Shown here: positions 28,212 through 37,308 of the stretch, in pieces | Position numbering within the stretch: position 1 is the first letter of the stretch | How the letters are laid out: every line of letters starts with the position of its first letter | From: Bradyrhizobium sp. LHD-71 | GTDB taxonomy: Bacteria > Pseudomonadota > Alphaproteobacteria > Rhizobiales > Xanthobacteraceae | Length of the DNA: 64,000 nucleotides | NCBI RefSeq assembly: GCF_031157255.1 | Contig: NZ_JAVIFX010000006.1 | Location: 248,001-312,000 of the forward strand | Direction: 5' to 3' | Notes under the pieces: model-generated | Seen by the model: only the letters and a program-made list of their open reading frames with translations | Told to the model about the DNA's origin: nothing | Databases searched by the model: none | Made by a program: the position numbers and the translations under genes

Positions 28212-29936
28212 ATGGCGCCGTCGCCTCTTTTACGTCCTGCGAAAGCCGTTGCCATCGCGATCGGCTCGGCCAAGGCTGAACCATGGCGTGCTGCTCTGAT
28301 CGGTACGCTTTATGCCGCCTGCGTGTTCGTGCTCTATCGGACCGAGTACGGTCCGTTCGCGACCTCGCTGTCCCTGCTGACCCTTCTCTTTACGGCCTCT
28401 CTGGGCATGGCGTTGTTCCGCCGCCCGGGCATCGCCGCGGCGCTGTCGTTGATCGTGTTTTCAGTGCTGATTGCGCTGTCACGCCTGAAGTTCGACGTCA
28501 CGCAGCTTACGCTGACGTTCCTCGATCTGCTGTTGATCGACCGCGATACGTTCTCGTTTCTGGTCACGACGCACCCGTGGCTGAAGTGGCAGATCGCGCT
28601 CGGTACGATGTTGGTTCTGCCGTTGTTATGGCTGGTGTTTCGCCTCGATCCGTTCCGCATCCGCCGGCGCGCTGCCTTCGCCGGCGCCGGCATCTCGCTG
28701 CTCGGCATGATCGGCCTGTCGGTGCCGAATCCGGAACAGCCCTGGGAGCCATTCCAGGGTGTCAATCACATCTCCAACCTCGCGCGCTCAGGTGTTGCCG
28801 CGGTTTCGCACTTGGCGGCGCACGGCTGGATGGAGGCGGAGCCGAAGTCGCTGGTACGGGCGGCCTACGCGGCTGCTCCGACGGAAGAGTGCGACGTCAC
28901 GCAACGTCGTCCGCACATCATTCTGCTGCTGGATGAATCGAGCTTCGACATCTCCGCAGCGCCCGGCATCAAGGTGCCGGAGGGCTATTCCGATTTCTTC
29001 CAGTCGGCGGACGGCAAGACGCGGACCTTCGTAGCGGAAGCGACCGGCGGGCCAACCTGGTACACCGAGTTCAACGTGCTGATGGGACTGTCGGCGCGCT
29101 CATTCGGCAAGATGCAGTACTACGTAACCCGGATTGCCGCGGGCCACATCTCGCGCGGCCTGCCGCAGTCGCTGAAACGTTGCGGCTATCGCACGTTCTC
29201 GCTCTATCCGAGCTACGGCAATTTCCTCAACGCGCGCAAATTCCAGCATTCGGCGGGCGTCGGCGGCTTCGTCGATGCGGCGGACATGAAGGCGGCAGAC
29301 GAGCAGCAGCCGGACACATTTTACTTCGATCAGGCATTGCGGCTGATCGCGCGCGAACGGCCGAAAGGCGCTCCGCTGTTCACGTTCGTCTACCTCGCCG
29401 CCAACCACTTCCCATGGACGACGACGTTCCGCCCCGACCTCACGCCGGACTGGCGCGGTCCCGGCAACACCGCCGAGGTCGATGAATACATTCGCCGGCA
29501 GGCGATGACGAAAGAAGCTTATGAGAACTTCGTCACGGCGCTGAAGGCAAGATATCCTGAAGATGAATTTCTGATCGTTCGTTTCGGCGATCACCAGCCG
29601 GCGATTTCGCAGAAGCTGCTGGAGCCCGATCTCGCGCCGGGCGAACTCGGCAAACGGGTCATGAAGTATGACCCGCGCTACTTCAGCACGTACTATGCGC
29701 TTGATGGCATCAACTATCGGCCGAAAAACCTCGCATCCGCTCCGGCGACGCTGGATGCAGCATACCTGCCGATCGTGGTGCAGGAGGCAGCCGGTGTGCC
29801 GCTCGACCCGACCTTTGCCGAGCAGAAGCGCATCATGCTTCGCTGCAACGGCGTCTTCTATGCCTGCCGAGACGGCGCCGAGGCCCGTCGCTTCAACCGG
29901 CTGCTGATGGACGCCGGGTTGATCAAGGGGCTTTGA
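28212..29936 (+). CDS. Membrane-anchored sulfatase / phosphoethanolamine-transferase-like protein
   Basis: A protein of 574 residues with four to five N-terminal membrane helices (about residues 20-170), then a periplasmic alkaline-phosphatase-superfamily domain. Metal-site-like features are HIILLLDESSFD, the potential nucleophile Thr in ATGGPTWYTEFNVLMG and the distal FGDHQPAIS. This layout is shared by LTA-synthase, EptA and OpgB-type enzymes that move phospho-head groups on the cell surface. The start at 28212 (MAPSPLLRPAK) is preferred; an upstream ATG at 28098 adds 38 residues of unlikely composition. The donor and acceptor are unknown. Confidence 0.82.
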   Translation: MAPSPLLRPAKAVAIAIGSAKAEPWRAALIGTLYAACVFVLYRTEYGPFATSLSLLTLLFTASLGMALFRRPGIAAALSLIVFSVLIALSRLKFDVTQLTLTFLDLLLIDRDTFSFLVTTHPWLKWQIALGTMLVLPLLWLVFRLDPFRIRRRAAFAGAGISLLGMIGLSVPNPEQPWEPFQGVNHISNLARSGVAAVSHLAAHGWMEAEPKSLVRAAYAAAPTEECDVTQRRPHIILLLDESSFDISAAPGIKVPEGYSDFFQSADGKTRTFVAEATGGPTWYTEFNVLMGLSARSFGKMQYYVTRIAAGHISRGLPQSLKRCGYRTFSLYPSYGNFLNARKFQHSAGVGGFVDAADMKAADEQQPDTFYFDQALRLIARERPKGAPLFTFVYLAANHFPWTTTFRPDLTPDWRGPGNTAEVDEYIRRQAMTKEAYENFVTALKARYPEDEFLIVRFGDHQPAISQKLLEPDLAPGELGKRVMKYDPRYFSTYYALDGINYRPKNLASAPATLDAAYLPIVVQEAAGVPLDPTFAEQKRIMLRCNGVFYACRDGAEARRFNRLLMDAGLIKGL

Positions 29937-30034
29937 TTTTACAGCAGGCTCGTCATTCCGCCTGGCTCGCCCCTTCGGGCTGCGCCGGGGGAGGGCCTTC
30001 GCAACGAAGTGGCGCTCGCTTGTGATGGAGCGCA

Positions 30035-31591
30035 TTACTTTCCGCCCACTTTCTCCCACAGCCAGCGCGCGACGCTGTCGGCTGAGGCGGCGCCCTGGAC
30101 GCCGCCGGCGCGCAGGTTGGCCTCGCGCATGGTTGCGATGTCGATCTTGCCGATCAGGGGCTCCAGCGCCGCCTTCAAGGCTTCATCGTCGGCGCGGCGT
30201 GGCGCGAGCAGCAGGATCGCATCGTAAGGCGGGATCGCCTGCTTCGGGTCAGTGAGCGTGACGAGGTCATACTGCGCGATCAGCCCGTCGCTGGTGAAGC
30301 CGGCGATGACATCGACCTCGCCGGAGGCAACGGCGGGATACATGAAGTCCGACTGCATCTGCCGCTGCTCGCGGAAGTTCAGACCATAGGCATTGCGCAC
30401 GGCGGCCCATTCGGGCCGCGAGAAAAACTCGTAATCGCCGGCGATCGACCAGCCACCCGCGCGGTTTGCGAGATCGGCAATGCTACGAATGCCGAGCTCT
30501 TCGGCGCGTTTGCGCGGCATCACCAGCGCGTAGGCATTCTCGAAGCCGAGTTCGCCGAGCAAGGTGACGTTGTAGTCCTTCGCGAGCGTAGTTTTCAGCT
30601 CCGAAATCACCTCCTGCCGCGGCTTGATGTCGGTGCGCTTCAGCTGGTTTGCCCAAAGCGTACCCGAGTAATCGACATAGACGTCGATGTCGCCCGCGCG
30701 CAGCGCCTCGAAAATCACGCTCGAGCCGAGCCCTTCGCGCTGGCGGGCGGGAAGGTCGGCAGCAACGAGCCGCTGCGCGATCAGGCTCGACAGCACATAG
30801 GACTCGGTGAAGGTTTTCGCGCCGACGATGTAAGCGCCACGGGTCTGGCCTGCCAGCGGCATGAAGGCTGCGGCAACTAGCAGCGCCAGGCCCGCGCCGC
30901 CGAGCGCGCTGCGCCATCGACGGCGATTGCCGATGCCGCTTTCGACCAGCGCCAGCAGTTGATCGATGGCGAGCGCCAGTACCGCGGCCGCAATGCAGCC
31001 GAACAGCACGAACACCCAGTTCTGGGTCTGCAGGCCGGCGAAGATGTAGTTGCCGAGACTTGTCTGACCGATCGGCGTCGACAGCGTTGCGGTGCCGATG
31101 ACCCAGACGGCTGCCGTCCGCACGCCCGCCATGATAACCGGCAGCGCCAGCGGCAACTCCACCATCGCCAGCGATTGCCGCGGCGTCATGCCGACGCCTT
31201 GCGAAGCTTCGAGGATCGCCGGATCGATGCCCCGCAGTCCGGTCACCGTGTTCCGCAGGACCGGCAGCATGCTGTAGAGCGCGAGCGCCAGCACCGAGGG
31301 CAGGAAGCCGAACGCCGAGAAACTTACGCCGAACCACTGCAGTGACCAGGCGGACAGGATCAGCAAGAGCGGATAGAACAGCGCCAGCAGCGCAAGCCCC
31401 GGCACGGTCTGGACGATGCTGGCAATCGCCAGAAACACGCCGCGCAGCGCCGGGCGATTGCGCGCAAACAGCGCCAGCGGAAAGCTGATGATCAATCCGA
31501 GCGCCAACGCCACCGCGCTCACGCGCAAATGGTTGCTGAGATAGTCGGGCAGGCGCGTCAGCGCCTCGCTCCAGCGCGGATCCGATATCAT
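30035..31591 (-). CDS. Glycine betaine/quaternary-amine-type ABC transporter, fused permease and binding protein
   Basis: A 518-residue fusion. The N-terminal half (about residues 15-235) is an OpuCB/YehY-like permease: LSNHLRVSAVALALGLIISFPLAL, and the EAA loop QGVGMTPRQSLAMVELPLALPVIMAGVR. The C-terminal half (about residues 250-518) is an OpuAC-like binding domain: GAYIVGAKTFTESYVLSSLIAQ, VYVDYSGTLW, and AFTSDGLI-like AGFTSDGLIAQYDL. It overlaps the ATPase gene by four bases. Such systems import betaine, choline or similar osmolytes. Confidence 0.9.
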   Translation of the reverse strand: MISDPRWSEALTRLPDYLSNHLRVSAVALALGLIISFPLALFARNRPALRGVFLAIASIVQTVPGLALLALFYPLLLILSAWSLQWFGVSFSAFGFLPSVLALALYSMLPVLRNTVTGLRGIDPAILEASQGVGMTPRQSLAMVELPLALPVIMAGVRTAAVWVIGTATLSTPIGQTSLGNYIFAGLQTQNWVFVLFGCIAAAVLALAIDQLLALVESGIGNRRRWRSALGGAGLALLVAAAFMPLAGQTRGAYIVGAKTFTESYVLSSLIAQRLVAADLPARQREGLGSSVIFEALRAGDIDVYVDYSGTLWANQLKRTDIKPRQEVISELKTTLAKDYNVTLLGELGFENAYALVMPRKRAEELGIRSIADLANRAGGWSIAGDYEFFSRPEWAAVRNAYGLNFREQRQMQSDFMYPAVASGEVDVIAGFTSDGLIAQYDLVTLTDPKQAIPPYDAILLLAPRRADDEALKAALEPLIGKIDIATMREANLRAGGVQGAASADSVARWLWEKVGGK

Positions 31592-32373
31592 GAGGCGTCC
31601 TTCAGCACCGCGTTCAGCCGCTGGGTCTGCCGGCGCGGCGTCCGCAGCAGCTCGCCGACGTAGTCGTTGCGGCTGACGGCGAGCGCGGACGGGGTGCCTT
31701 CTTCCACCATGGTGCCGGCCTGCATCACGGCAATGCGATCGGCGAGCACGATTGCTTCCGTCATATCGTGGGTGATCATCACGGTGGTGAGCTTCAGCTC
31801 GTCATGCAGCGCGTGATAGTCGTCGGCCAGTGCGTCGCGCGTCAGCGGATCGAGCGCGCCGAACGGCTCGTCCATCAGCACGATGCGCGGCTTTGCGGCC
31901 AGCGCCCGTGCGACAGCCGTGCGTTGTTTCTCGCCGCCCGAAAGTTCGTGCGGATAGCGGTCGCGATAGCGCGTGGCGTCGAGCCGCACCAGCGTCAGCA
32001 ATTCATCGGCTCGTTCCGCAGTCTCCTTCGGCGCGACGCCGAGCAGACTGGGCGTGATACCGATGTTCCCGGCGACGGTCATGTGCGGGAACAGCGCTGC
32101 GCTCTGGAACACATAGCCGACGCTGCGGCGCAGACGAATGGGATCGACGCTACACACGTCCTCGCCGGCAACACTGACGACGCCGTTGTCGGCATCGATC
32201 AGTCGATTGGCGAGGCGCAAGAGCGTCGTCTTGCCGGAACCGGAGCCGCCGACAATGCAGCGGAATTCCCGCTCCGCGATGTCGAGCGAGACATCGCGGA
32301 GGGCCTGCACGCGTCCACCGTCGAAGCTTTTGTCGACGTGCGCGTAGCGTATCGTGGGCGAGGGTGTAGACAT
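31588..32373 (-). CDS. Glycine betaine/quaternary-amine-type ABC transporter ATP-binding protein
   Basis: A 261-residue ABC ATPase. Walker A is GGSGSGKTTLLRLANRL, the Q-loop is GYVFQSAALFPHMTV, the signature is LSGGEKQRTAVARAL, and Walker B is IVLMDEPFGALD with the H-loop MITHDMTEA. No C-terminal CBS pair is present, unlike full-length ProV/OpuAA. The start at 32373 is chosen because a longer reading adds 49 basic residues overlapping the divergent operon. It is co-transcribed with the fused permease/binding protein. Confidence 0.92.
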   Translation of the reverse strand: MSTPSPTIRYAHVDKSFDGGRVQALRDVSLDIAEREFRCIVGGSGSGKTTLLRLANRLIDADNGVVSVAGEDVCSVDPIRLRRSVGYVFQSAALFPHMTVAGNIGITPSLLGVAPKETAERADELLTLVRLDATRYRDRYPHELSGGEKQRTAVARALAAKPRIVLMDEPFGALDPLTRDALADDYHALHDELKLTTVMITHDMTEAIVLADRIAVMQAGTMVEEGTPSALAVSRNDYVGELLRTPRRQTQRLNAVLKDAS

Positions 32374-32504
32374 CACAACCAGCGGGGTAGCATAAGGTCG
32401 AAACCTCACCAAGCGTGCTACACTTGCAGGATTGCACAATCCGTTGGAACGTGGCTTGAAAGACGCGATAGATCGCCAATGGGAAGCTTCACGTCGGGGG
32501 ACAG

Positions 32505-33338
32505 GTGCAGGCCGCGTCACAACAATTGGGCAATGCAGTTTCGCTGGATGCCGTCACAGTCGCGTTTTCGGTCGCGGACGGGGGCGTCTACACAGCCGTC
32601 GAGCGTGCGGATCTGTCGGTTGCCGCCGGCGAGTTCGTAGCGATCGTCGGTCCGACCGGTTGCGGCAAATCGACCTTGCTCAATGTCGCCGCCGGCTTGC
32701 TGCGGCCTGCCGAAGGCTCGGTGCGGATTTTCGGTGAGCCCTTGCGGCGACTGAATCCGCAAGCCGGCTATCTGTTTCAGGCGGACGCACTGTTCCCCTG
32801 GAAGACGGCGCTCGAGAATGTGGCGATCGGGCCGGAGACGGCGGGCGTCGCCAGCGCGGAGGCGCGCAAGAACGCGCTCGCCTGGCTGACCCGGGTTGGT
32901 CTCGGGAATTTCGCCGGCCGCTATCCGCACATGCTGTCCGGCGGCCAGCGCAAGCGCGTCGGCCTGGCGCAGGTCTTGATCCGCGATCCGAAGATCCTGT
33001 TGATGGATGAGCCTTTCGGTCCGCTTGATGCGCAGACCCGACAGATCATGGGCAACCTGCTGCTGGAACTCTGGACGGCCGACCGCAAGGCGGTGTTGTT
33101 CGTCACCCACGACCTGGAGGAGGCGATCGCGCTCGCCGATCGAGTCGTTATCATGTCAGCCGGACCGAATGCGAAGATCATCGGTGACTGGCGCGTGCCG
33201 CTTGCGCGCCCACGCGACATCTCGGAGATCCGGCTGGAGAAAGAGTTTCACGACCTGCATCGCGAGATCTGGAGCGTGCTCAAGGACGAGGTGCTGAAAG
33301 GCTACGCGCAGTCGACGCTGGCAGGAGCTGCGTCATGA
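32505..33338 (+). CDS. ABC transporter ATP-binding protein (SsuB/TauB/NrtD-like)
   Basis: A 277-residue ABC ATPase of the nitrate/sulfonate/taurine family. Walker A is GPTGCGKSTLLNVAAGLL, the Q-loop GYLFQADALFPWKTALENV carries the family-typical PWK, the signature is LSGGQRKRVGLAQ and Walker B is ILLMDEPFGPLD. The GTG start at 32505 follows a G-rich ribosome-binding site (GGGGGACA). It overlaps the permease start by ATGA. Divergent from the betaine-type operon. Confidence 0.92.
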   Translation: MQAASQQLGNAVSLDAVTVAFSVADGGVYTAVERADLSVAAGEFVAIVGPTGCGKSTLLNVAAGLLRPAEGSVRIFGEPLRRLNPQAGYLFQADALFPWKTALENVAIGPETAGVASAEARKNALAWLTRVGLGNFAGRYPHMLSGGQRKRVGLAQVLIRDPKILLMDEPFGPLDAQTRQIMGNLLLELWTADRKAVLFVTHDLEEAIALADRVVIMSAGPNAKIIGDWRVPLARPRDISEIRLEKEFHDLHREIWSVLKDEVLKGYAQSTLAGAAS

Positions 33339-34123
33339 ACCGCGCCGGCCTGCTCGCCTTGCAGCTTCTCATCGCCGTCGTGCTGATCGGCATTTGGCAC
33401 GTGGCGACGACCGTGCCGATCGGCGGCGTGAAGCTGCTGCCGCCGTTCTTCTTCTCCACGCCCTATGATGTCGGCGCGCGCATCGTGAAGTGGCTCGTCG
33501 AAGGCACCATCTGGCGACATCTCTACATCACGCTGCTCGAGTCCGTGCTGGCGTTCGTCATCGGCTCGGTCGCCGGCGTGATGATCGGTTTCTGGTTCGC
33601 GCGTCAGCAACTCGTCGCGGCGATCTTCGACCCGTACATCAAGATGATGAACGCGTTGCCGCGTGTCGTGCTGGCGCCGATCTTCGCGCTATGGCTCGGG
33701 CTCGGTATCTGGTCGAAGGTGGCACTGGGTTTCACGCTGGTGTTTTTCGTCGTGTTCTTCAATGTCTATCAAGGAGTGAAGGAAGTCAGCCCGACCGTGC
33801 TTGCCAATGCGCGCATGCTTGGCATGAGCGAGCGGCAGCTGCTGCGCCATGTCTACTGGCCGTCGGCACTGTCGTGGATGTTCTCGTCGCTGCACACCTC
33901 GGTCGGCTTTGCCGTGGTTGGTGCGGTGGTCGGCGAGTACCTCGGATCGGCCGCGGGCCTCGGCTACCTGATCCAGCAGGCCGAAGGCGTGTTCGACGTT
34001 GCGGGTGTCTTCGCCGGCATGATCGTGCTCGCCGTGTTCGTGATCCTGATCGACGTGCTGGTCAGCATGGTGGAAAAGCGTCTGCTGGTCTGGCGGCCGG
34101 CGCCGGGCGACGCACGGGCGTAG
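33335..34123 (+). CDS. ABC transporter permease (SsuC/TauC-like)
   Basis: A 262-residue permease with about six membrane helices and the EAA-type loop ANARMLGMSERQLLRHVYWPSALSWMFSSLH. It is the membrane subunit between the ATPase (4-bp overlap) and the binding-protein gene. Confidence 0.92.
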   Translation: MNRAGLLALQLLIAVVLIGIWHVATTVPIGGVKLLPPFFFSTPYDVGARIVKWLVEGTIWRHLYITLLESVLAFVIGSVAGVMIGFWFARQQLVAAIFDPYIKMMNALPRVVLAPIFALWLGLGIWSKVALGFTLVFFVVFFNVYQGVKEVSPTVLANARMLGMSERQLLRHVYWPSALSWMFSSLHTSVGFAVVGAVVGEYLGSAAGLGYLIQQAEGVFDVAGVFAGMIVLAVFVILIDVLVSMVEKRLLVWRPAPGDARA

Positions 34124-34246
34124 CTCACCCCATCGTCGCGGTTTCGAAGGCAAAGCCGACTATTGGCGCAATCGAGGCCGCCTAGCGACGTGGGATCGAT
34201 GTCTGTATAGTTCCCGCCAATCAAGGATTCAGGGAGTAAAGACCAC

Positions 34247-35278
34247 ATGAAATCGTTCAAAACTCTCGCTTCGGCGCTCGTCTCGGCCCTCGCCCTGACG
34301 TTCGCTTTCGCGGGCGCGGCTGCCGCACAGGCGCCGGAGAAGAAGGACCTGACGCTCGGCGTGGGCGGCAAGGGATTGCTCTATTACCTGCAGCTGACGC
34401 TGACTGAGCGCCTCGGCCATTTCAAGGAACAGGGCCTCAACGTCACGGTCACCGACTTCGGCGGCGGCGCCAAGGCGCTGCAGTCTCTGGTCGGTGGCTC
34501 GGCGGACGTCGTCACCGGCGCCTATGAGCACACCATCCGCATGCAGGTGAAGGGGCAGCCGATCGCCGCCGTGCTCGAGCTCGGCCGCTTCCCGGGCATC
34601 GTGCTCGCGGTGCGCAAGGACAAGGCCGCGCAGGTCAAGTCGTTCAAAGACCTGAAAGGCATGAAGATCGGCGTCACCGCGCCTGGCTCGTCGACCAACT
34701 TCTTCGTCAATGCGCTGATCGCCAAGGACGGCCTTAAGCCCGAGGACGTCTCGATCATCGGCGTCGGCACCGGCTTGAGCGCGGTGGCGGCGATGAAGAA
34801 GGGCGAGATCGACGCGATCTCCAACCTCGATCCGGTCATCACCAAGCTGCAGCAGGACGGCGATGTGGTCGTGCTGGCGGATTCCCGCACCGAGGCCGAC
34901 AACAAGAAGCTGTTTGGCGGCAACAATCCGGCGGCGGTGGTCTACCTGAAGCAGGATTTCATCGACAAGAATCCCAACACGGTCCAGGCGATCGTCAATG
35001 CGTTCTACAAGACGCAGAAGTGGCTCGCGAAGGCGACGCCGGAGGACATCGCCAAGGCGGTCCCGGAGGAATATTACCTCGGCGATCGCGCGCTTTATCT
35101 CGCGGCCGTCGCGGCCTCAAAACCGATGTATTCGGTCACCGGCGTCATTCCACCGGACGGCATGAAGAATGCACTCGACATGCTGGTTCAGTTCGATCCG
35201 GAGCTGAAAGACGCGAAGGTTGATCTGTCGAAAACGTTCAACGACAGCTTTGTGAAAAAGGCGGCATCGACGATGTAA
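34247..35278 (+). CDS. ABC transporter substrate-binding protein (NMT1/SsuA-like)
   Basis: A 343-residue periplasmic binding protein. The signal peptide ends near AAAAQA (about residue 28). The mature start has the GVGGKGLLYYLQLTLTERLGHFKEQGLNVTVTDF block typical of NrtA/SsuA/TauA-like proteins, then GGGAKALQSLVGGSADVVTGAYEH. The ligand is unknown; sulfonates, nitrate or thiamine precursors are the usual ones for this class. It closes the operon and is followed by a strong terminator. Confidence 0.9.
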   Translation: MKSFKTLASALVSALALTFAFAGAAAAQAPEKKDLTLGVGGKGLLYYLQLTLTERLGHFKEQGLNVTVTDFGGGAKALQSLVGGSADVVTGAYEHTIRMQVKGQPIAAVLELGRFPGIVLAVRKDKAAQVKSFKDLKGMKIGVTAPGSSTNFFVNALIAKDGLKPEDVSIIGVGTGLSAVAAMKKGEIDAISNLDPVITKLQQDGDVVVLADSRTEADNKKLFGGNNPAAVVYLKQDFIDKNPNTVQAIVNAFYKTQKWLAKATPEDIAKAVPEEYYLGDRALYLAAVAASKPMYSVTGVIPPDGMKNALDMLVQFDPELKDAKVDLSKTFNDSFVKKAASTM

Positions 35279-35307
35279 CCTCAGCATCGGCAGAGATAGC
35301 GATGACG

Positions 35308-35340
35308 AAAGCGGCGAGGCGAACCTCGCCGCTTTTGTTT
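35308..35340 (+). terminator. Rho-independent terminator after the SsuA-like gene
   Basis: AAAGCGGCGAGG (35308-35319) pairs perfectly with CCTCGCCGCTTT (35324-35335) around a CGAA tetraloop, followed by a T-rich run. Confidence 0.88.
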
Positions 35341-35367
35341 TGCTCACGGGCTTGGTAAGCCGGTCCG

Positions 35368-36063
35368 ATGAAACGTCGTCGCATCAAGCGCCTCGAGCTG
35401 TCTTTCGCGTCCGCCCCCTGGCCGTTTGCCGACGAGTGGCGCGCCGAGATCGACGCGCATTTCGCAAGAGTGCGCGAGGCAAAGCCCGAAGTCTGGAACG
35501 GCCGGTTGCTCCTGTGCCGCAATCCGCGGACGGACGGCGACTGCTATCGCGCGGATTATTTCGAGACGGATTTCGCGAGCTTTCTCGCCTGGCGTGACTG
35601 GGGCTTTCCCGACAAGGCCGTATTCAACAGTTTCGGCGCAGGCGCACTGCGCTCCGTCGATGGTGCGTTCGTGCTTGGCCGCATGAACGCGCACACCGCC
35701 AATGCGGGACGAGTCTATTTCCCGGCTGGCACGCCGGATCCGGACGATATCGTTGGGCAGAGCGTCGACCTTGCGCTGAGCGTGGAGCGCGAAATGGAAG
35801 AGGAGGTCGGGCTCAAGACCAGCGACTATGTTGCAAACGACGGCTGGACGATCATCGAGACAGGGCAGCTGGTCGCGTGCTTTCGCCTGCTCGCGTCACG
35901 GCATCATGCCAGCGAGCTGCAGCAGCGGATCGAGGCATTCCTTACCTCCGAAAGGCTGCCGGAATTGAGCGATGTGATATTCGTGCGCAGTGCCGCTGAT
36001 TTCGACGCGGCGATGCCGGAGTTCGTCAAAGCGTTCCTCGAAGACGCGTTCGGGCGCCCGTAA
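35368..36063 (+). CDS. NUDIX hydrolase
   Basis: A 231-residue protein with a recognisable but degenerate NUDIX box. GRVYFPAGTPDPDD leads into VEREMEEEVGL, which satisfies the REUxEExGU half (about residues 137-147), while the usual Gx5Ex7 spacing is longer and lacks the standard Glu. Such proteins cleave nucleoside-diphosphate-linked substrates. The full-length N-terminal domain (about 90 residues) is typical of larger NUDIX proteins. It is transcribed ahead of the PPK2 gene but separated from it by an inverted repeat. Confidence 0.78.
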   Translation: MKRRRIKRLELSFASAPWPFADEWRAEIDAHFARVREAKPEVWNGRLLLCRNPRTDGDCYRADYFETDFASFLAWRDWGFPDKAVFNSFGAGALRSVDGAFVLGRMNAHTANAGRVYFPAGTPDPDDIVGQSVDLALSVEREMEEEVGLKTSDYVANDGWTIIETGQLVACFRLLASRHHASELQQRIEAFLTSERLPELSDVIFVRSAADFDAAMPEFVKAFLEDAFGRP

Positions 36064-36079
36064 ATCCAACGGGCGCAAC

Positions 36080-36152
36080 CCGGATGAGCGTTGCGATATC
36101 CGGGGACATGTGCTGTTGCCGACCGATCCCGGATATCGCTACGCTCATCCGG
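36080..36152. repeat. 25-bp inverted repeat upstream of PPK2
   Basis: A 25-base arm at 36080-36104 (beginning CCGGATGAGCG, ending ATATCCGGG) is matched in inverted orientation at 36128-36152 with a single mismatch, separated by 23 bp. It probably belongs to a dispersed palindromic repeat family; it may form a cruciform or an mRNA hairpin between the NUDIX and PPK2 genes. Confidence 0.7.
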
Positions 36153-36190
36153 ACCACGAGTTGAGACAGCGGGGCCAGAAAGTATCGACG

Positions 36191-37114
36191 ATGAATGGCA
36201 AGAGGACTGCTTCCACAAAGCCGGTCAAGGATATCTCCGCCTTCGTTCGCCCATTCAAGGTCGCAGATGCCAAGGCCTTTCGGCTGAAGCAGTTCTCGAC
36301 GAATGAGAAAGGCGGGCTCGACAAGGAAGCGGCGGGCAAGGTGCTCAACGACAACCGCGCGCGGCTGCACGACCTGCAGGAACGGCTCTACGCGGAAGAC
36401 CGCTGGTCGGTGCTGCTGATCTTTCAGGGCATGGACGCCGCCGGCAAGGACAGCGCAATCGAGCATGTGATGCACGGTATCAACCCGCAAGGCTGCGACG
36501 TGCACTCGTTCAAGGTGCCGACGTCGAAAGAGCTGGACCACGACTTCCTCTGGCGCTCGACGGTGGCGCTGCCCGAGCGTGGCCGCATCGGCATCTTCAA
36601 CCGCTCCTATTACGAAGAGCTGGTCGTCGTGCGCGTGCATCCGCAGATTCTCGCCCAACAGCGTATTCCTTCGAAGCTGGTGACCAAGAATATCTGGCGG
36701 GAGCGCTTCGAGGATATTTCCGCGTTCGAGCGCTACCTGTCGCGCAACGGCACGCTGATCCTGAAGTTCTTCCTCAACCTCTCAAAGGAGGAACAGCGGC
36801 AGCGCTTCCTCGAGCGGCTCGATGAGCCAGCGAAGTGGTGGAAATTCTCGATGAGTGACGTTGCCGAGCGCAAGCTCTGGGATAAGTACCAGGCGGCCTG
36901 GCAGGATGCGATCCGCAACACGTCGACGCCTCACGCGCCGTGGCACGTCGTGCCGGCCGACCACAAGTGGTTCGCGCGCGTCGTCATCAGTTCGACCATC
37001 GTGCAGGCGCTGGAAAAGCTCGATCCGAAGTTTCCAAAGGTCGACAAGAAGGATTCGCCCGAATACGACCGCGTCCGCAAGGCGCTGCTGGCGGAGGCGC
37101 CGAAACGACAATGA
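36191..37114 (+). CDS. ppk2: Polyphosphate kinase 2 family protein
   Basis: A 307-residue PPK2-type kinase that moves phosphate between polyphosphate and nucleotides. Walker A is IFQGMDAAGKDSAIEHVM (about residues 80-96), the DHDFLWR motif follows, and the Walker B region is IGIFNRSYYEELVVVRVHP. WWKFSMSD and APWHVVPADHKWFAR are conserved family blocks. Whether it acts on ADP or AMP cannot be decided. The start at 36191 is chosen over a reading that begins inside the NUDIX gene. Confidence 0.93.
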   Translation: MNGKRTASTKPVKDISAFVRPFKVADAKAFRLKQFSTNEKGGLDKEAAGKVLNDNRARLHDLQERLYAEDRWSVLLIFQGMDAAGKDSAIEHVMHGINPQGCDVHSFKVPTSKELDHDFLWRSTVALPERGRIGIFNRSYYEELVVVRVHPQILAQQRIPSKLVTKNIWRERFEDISAFERYLSRNGTLILKFFLNLSKEEQRQRFLERLDEPAKWWKFSMSDVAERKLWDKYQAAWQDAIRNTSTPHAPWHVVPADHKWFARVVISSTIVQALEKLDPKFPKVDKKDSPEYDRVRKALLAEAPKRQ

Positions 37115-37155
37115 CGGAACTCAGGGCTGCGCTGCGGGACTGCAACACAATCGCC

Positions 37156-37243
37156 GTCATTGCGAGCGAAGCGAAGCAATCTAGGCTGAATCCAATGCAA
37201 ACGCCGTGCTGGATTGCTTCGTCGCTTTGCTCCTCGCAATGAC
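37156..37243. repeat. REP-like element (GTCATTGCGAG family)
   Basis: The left arm at 37156-37181 begins GTCATTGCGAGCGAAGCG, and the right arm at 37212-37243 ends CCTCGCAATGAC. It is a large imperfect hairpin between convergent ppk2 and the enolase-superfamily gene. A truncated third arm, GGTCATTGCCAGCC, follows at 37274-37308, up against the stop of that gene. Confidence 0.75.
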
Positions 37244-37308
37244 GAGTGGCCATGCTGGCGACGGCAACAATTGCGGTCATTGCCAGCCAAGCGAAGCGGT
37301 CCGACCGC

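Noticed and set aside
35990-36190. N-terminal extension of the PPK2 protein reaching into the NUDIX gene
   Set aside because: It crosses the 25-bp inverted repeat and overlaps coding sequence; the family start fits 36191.
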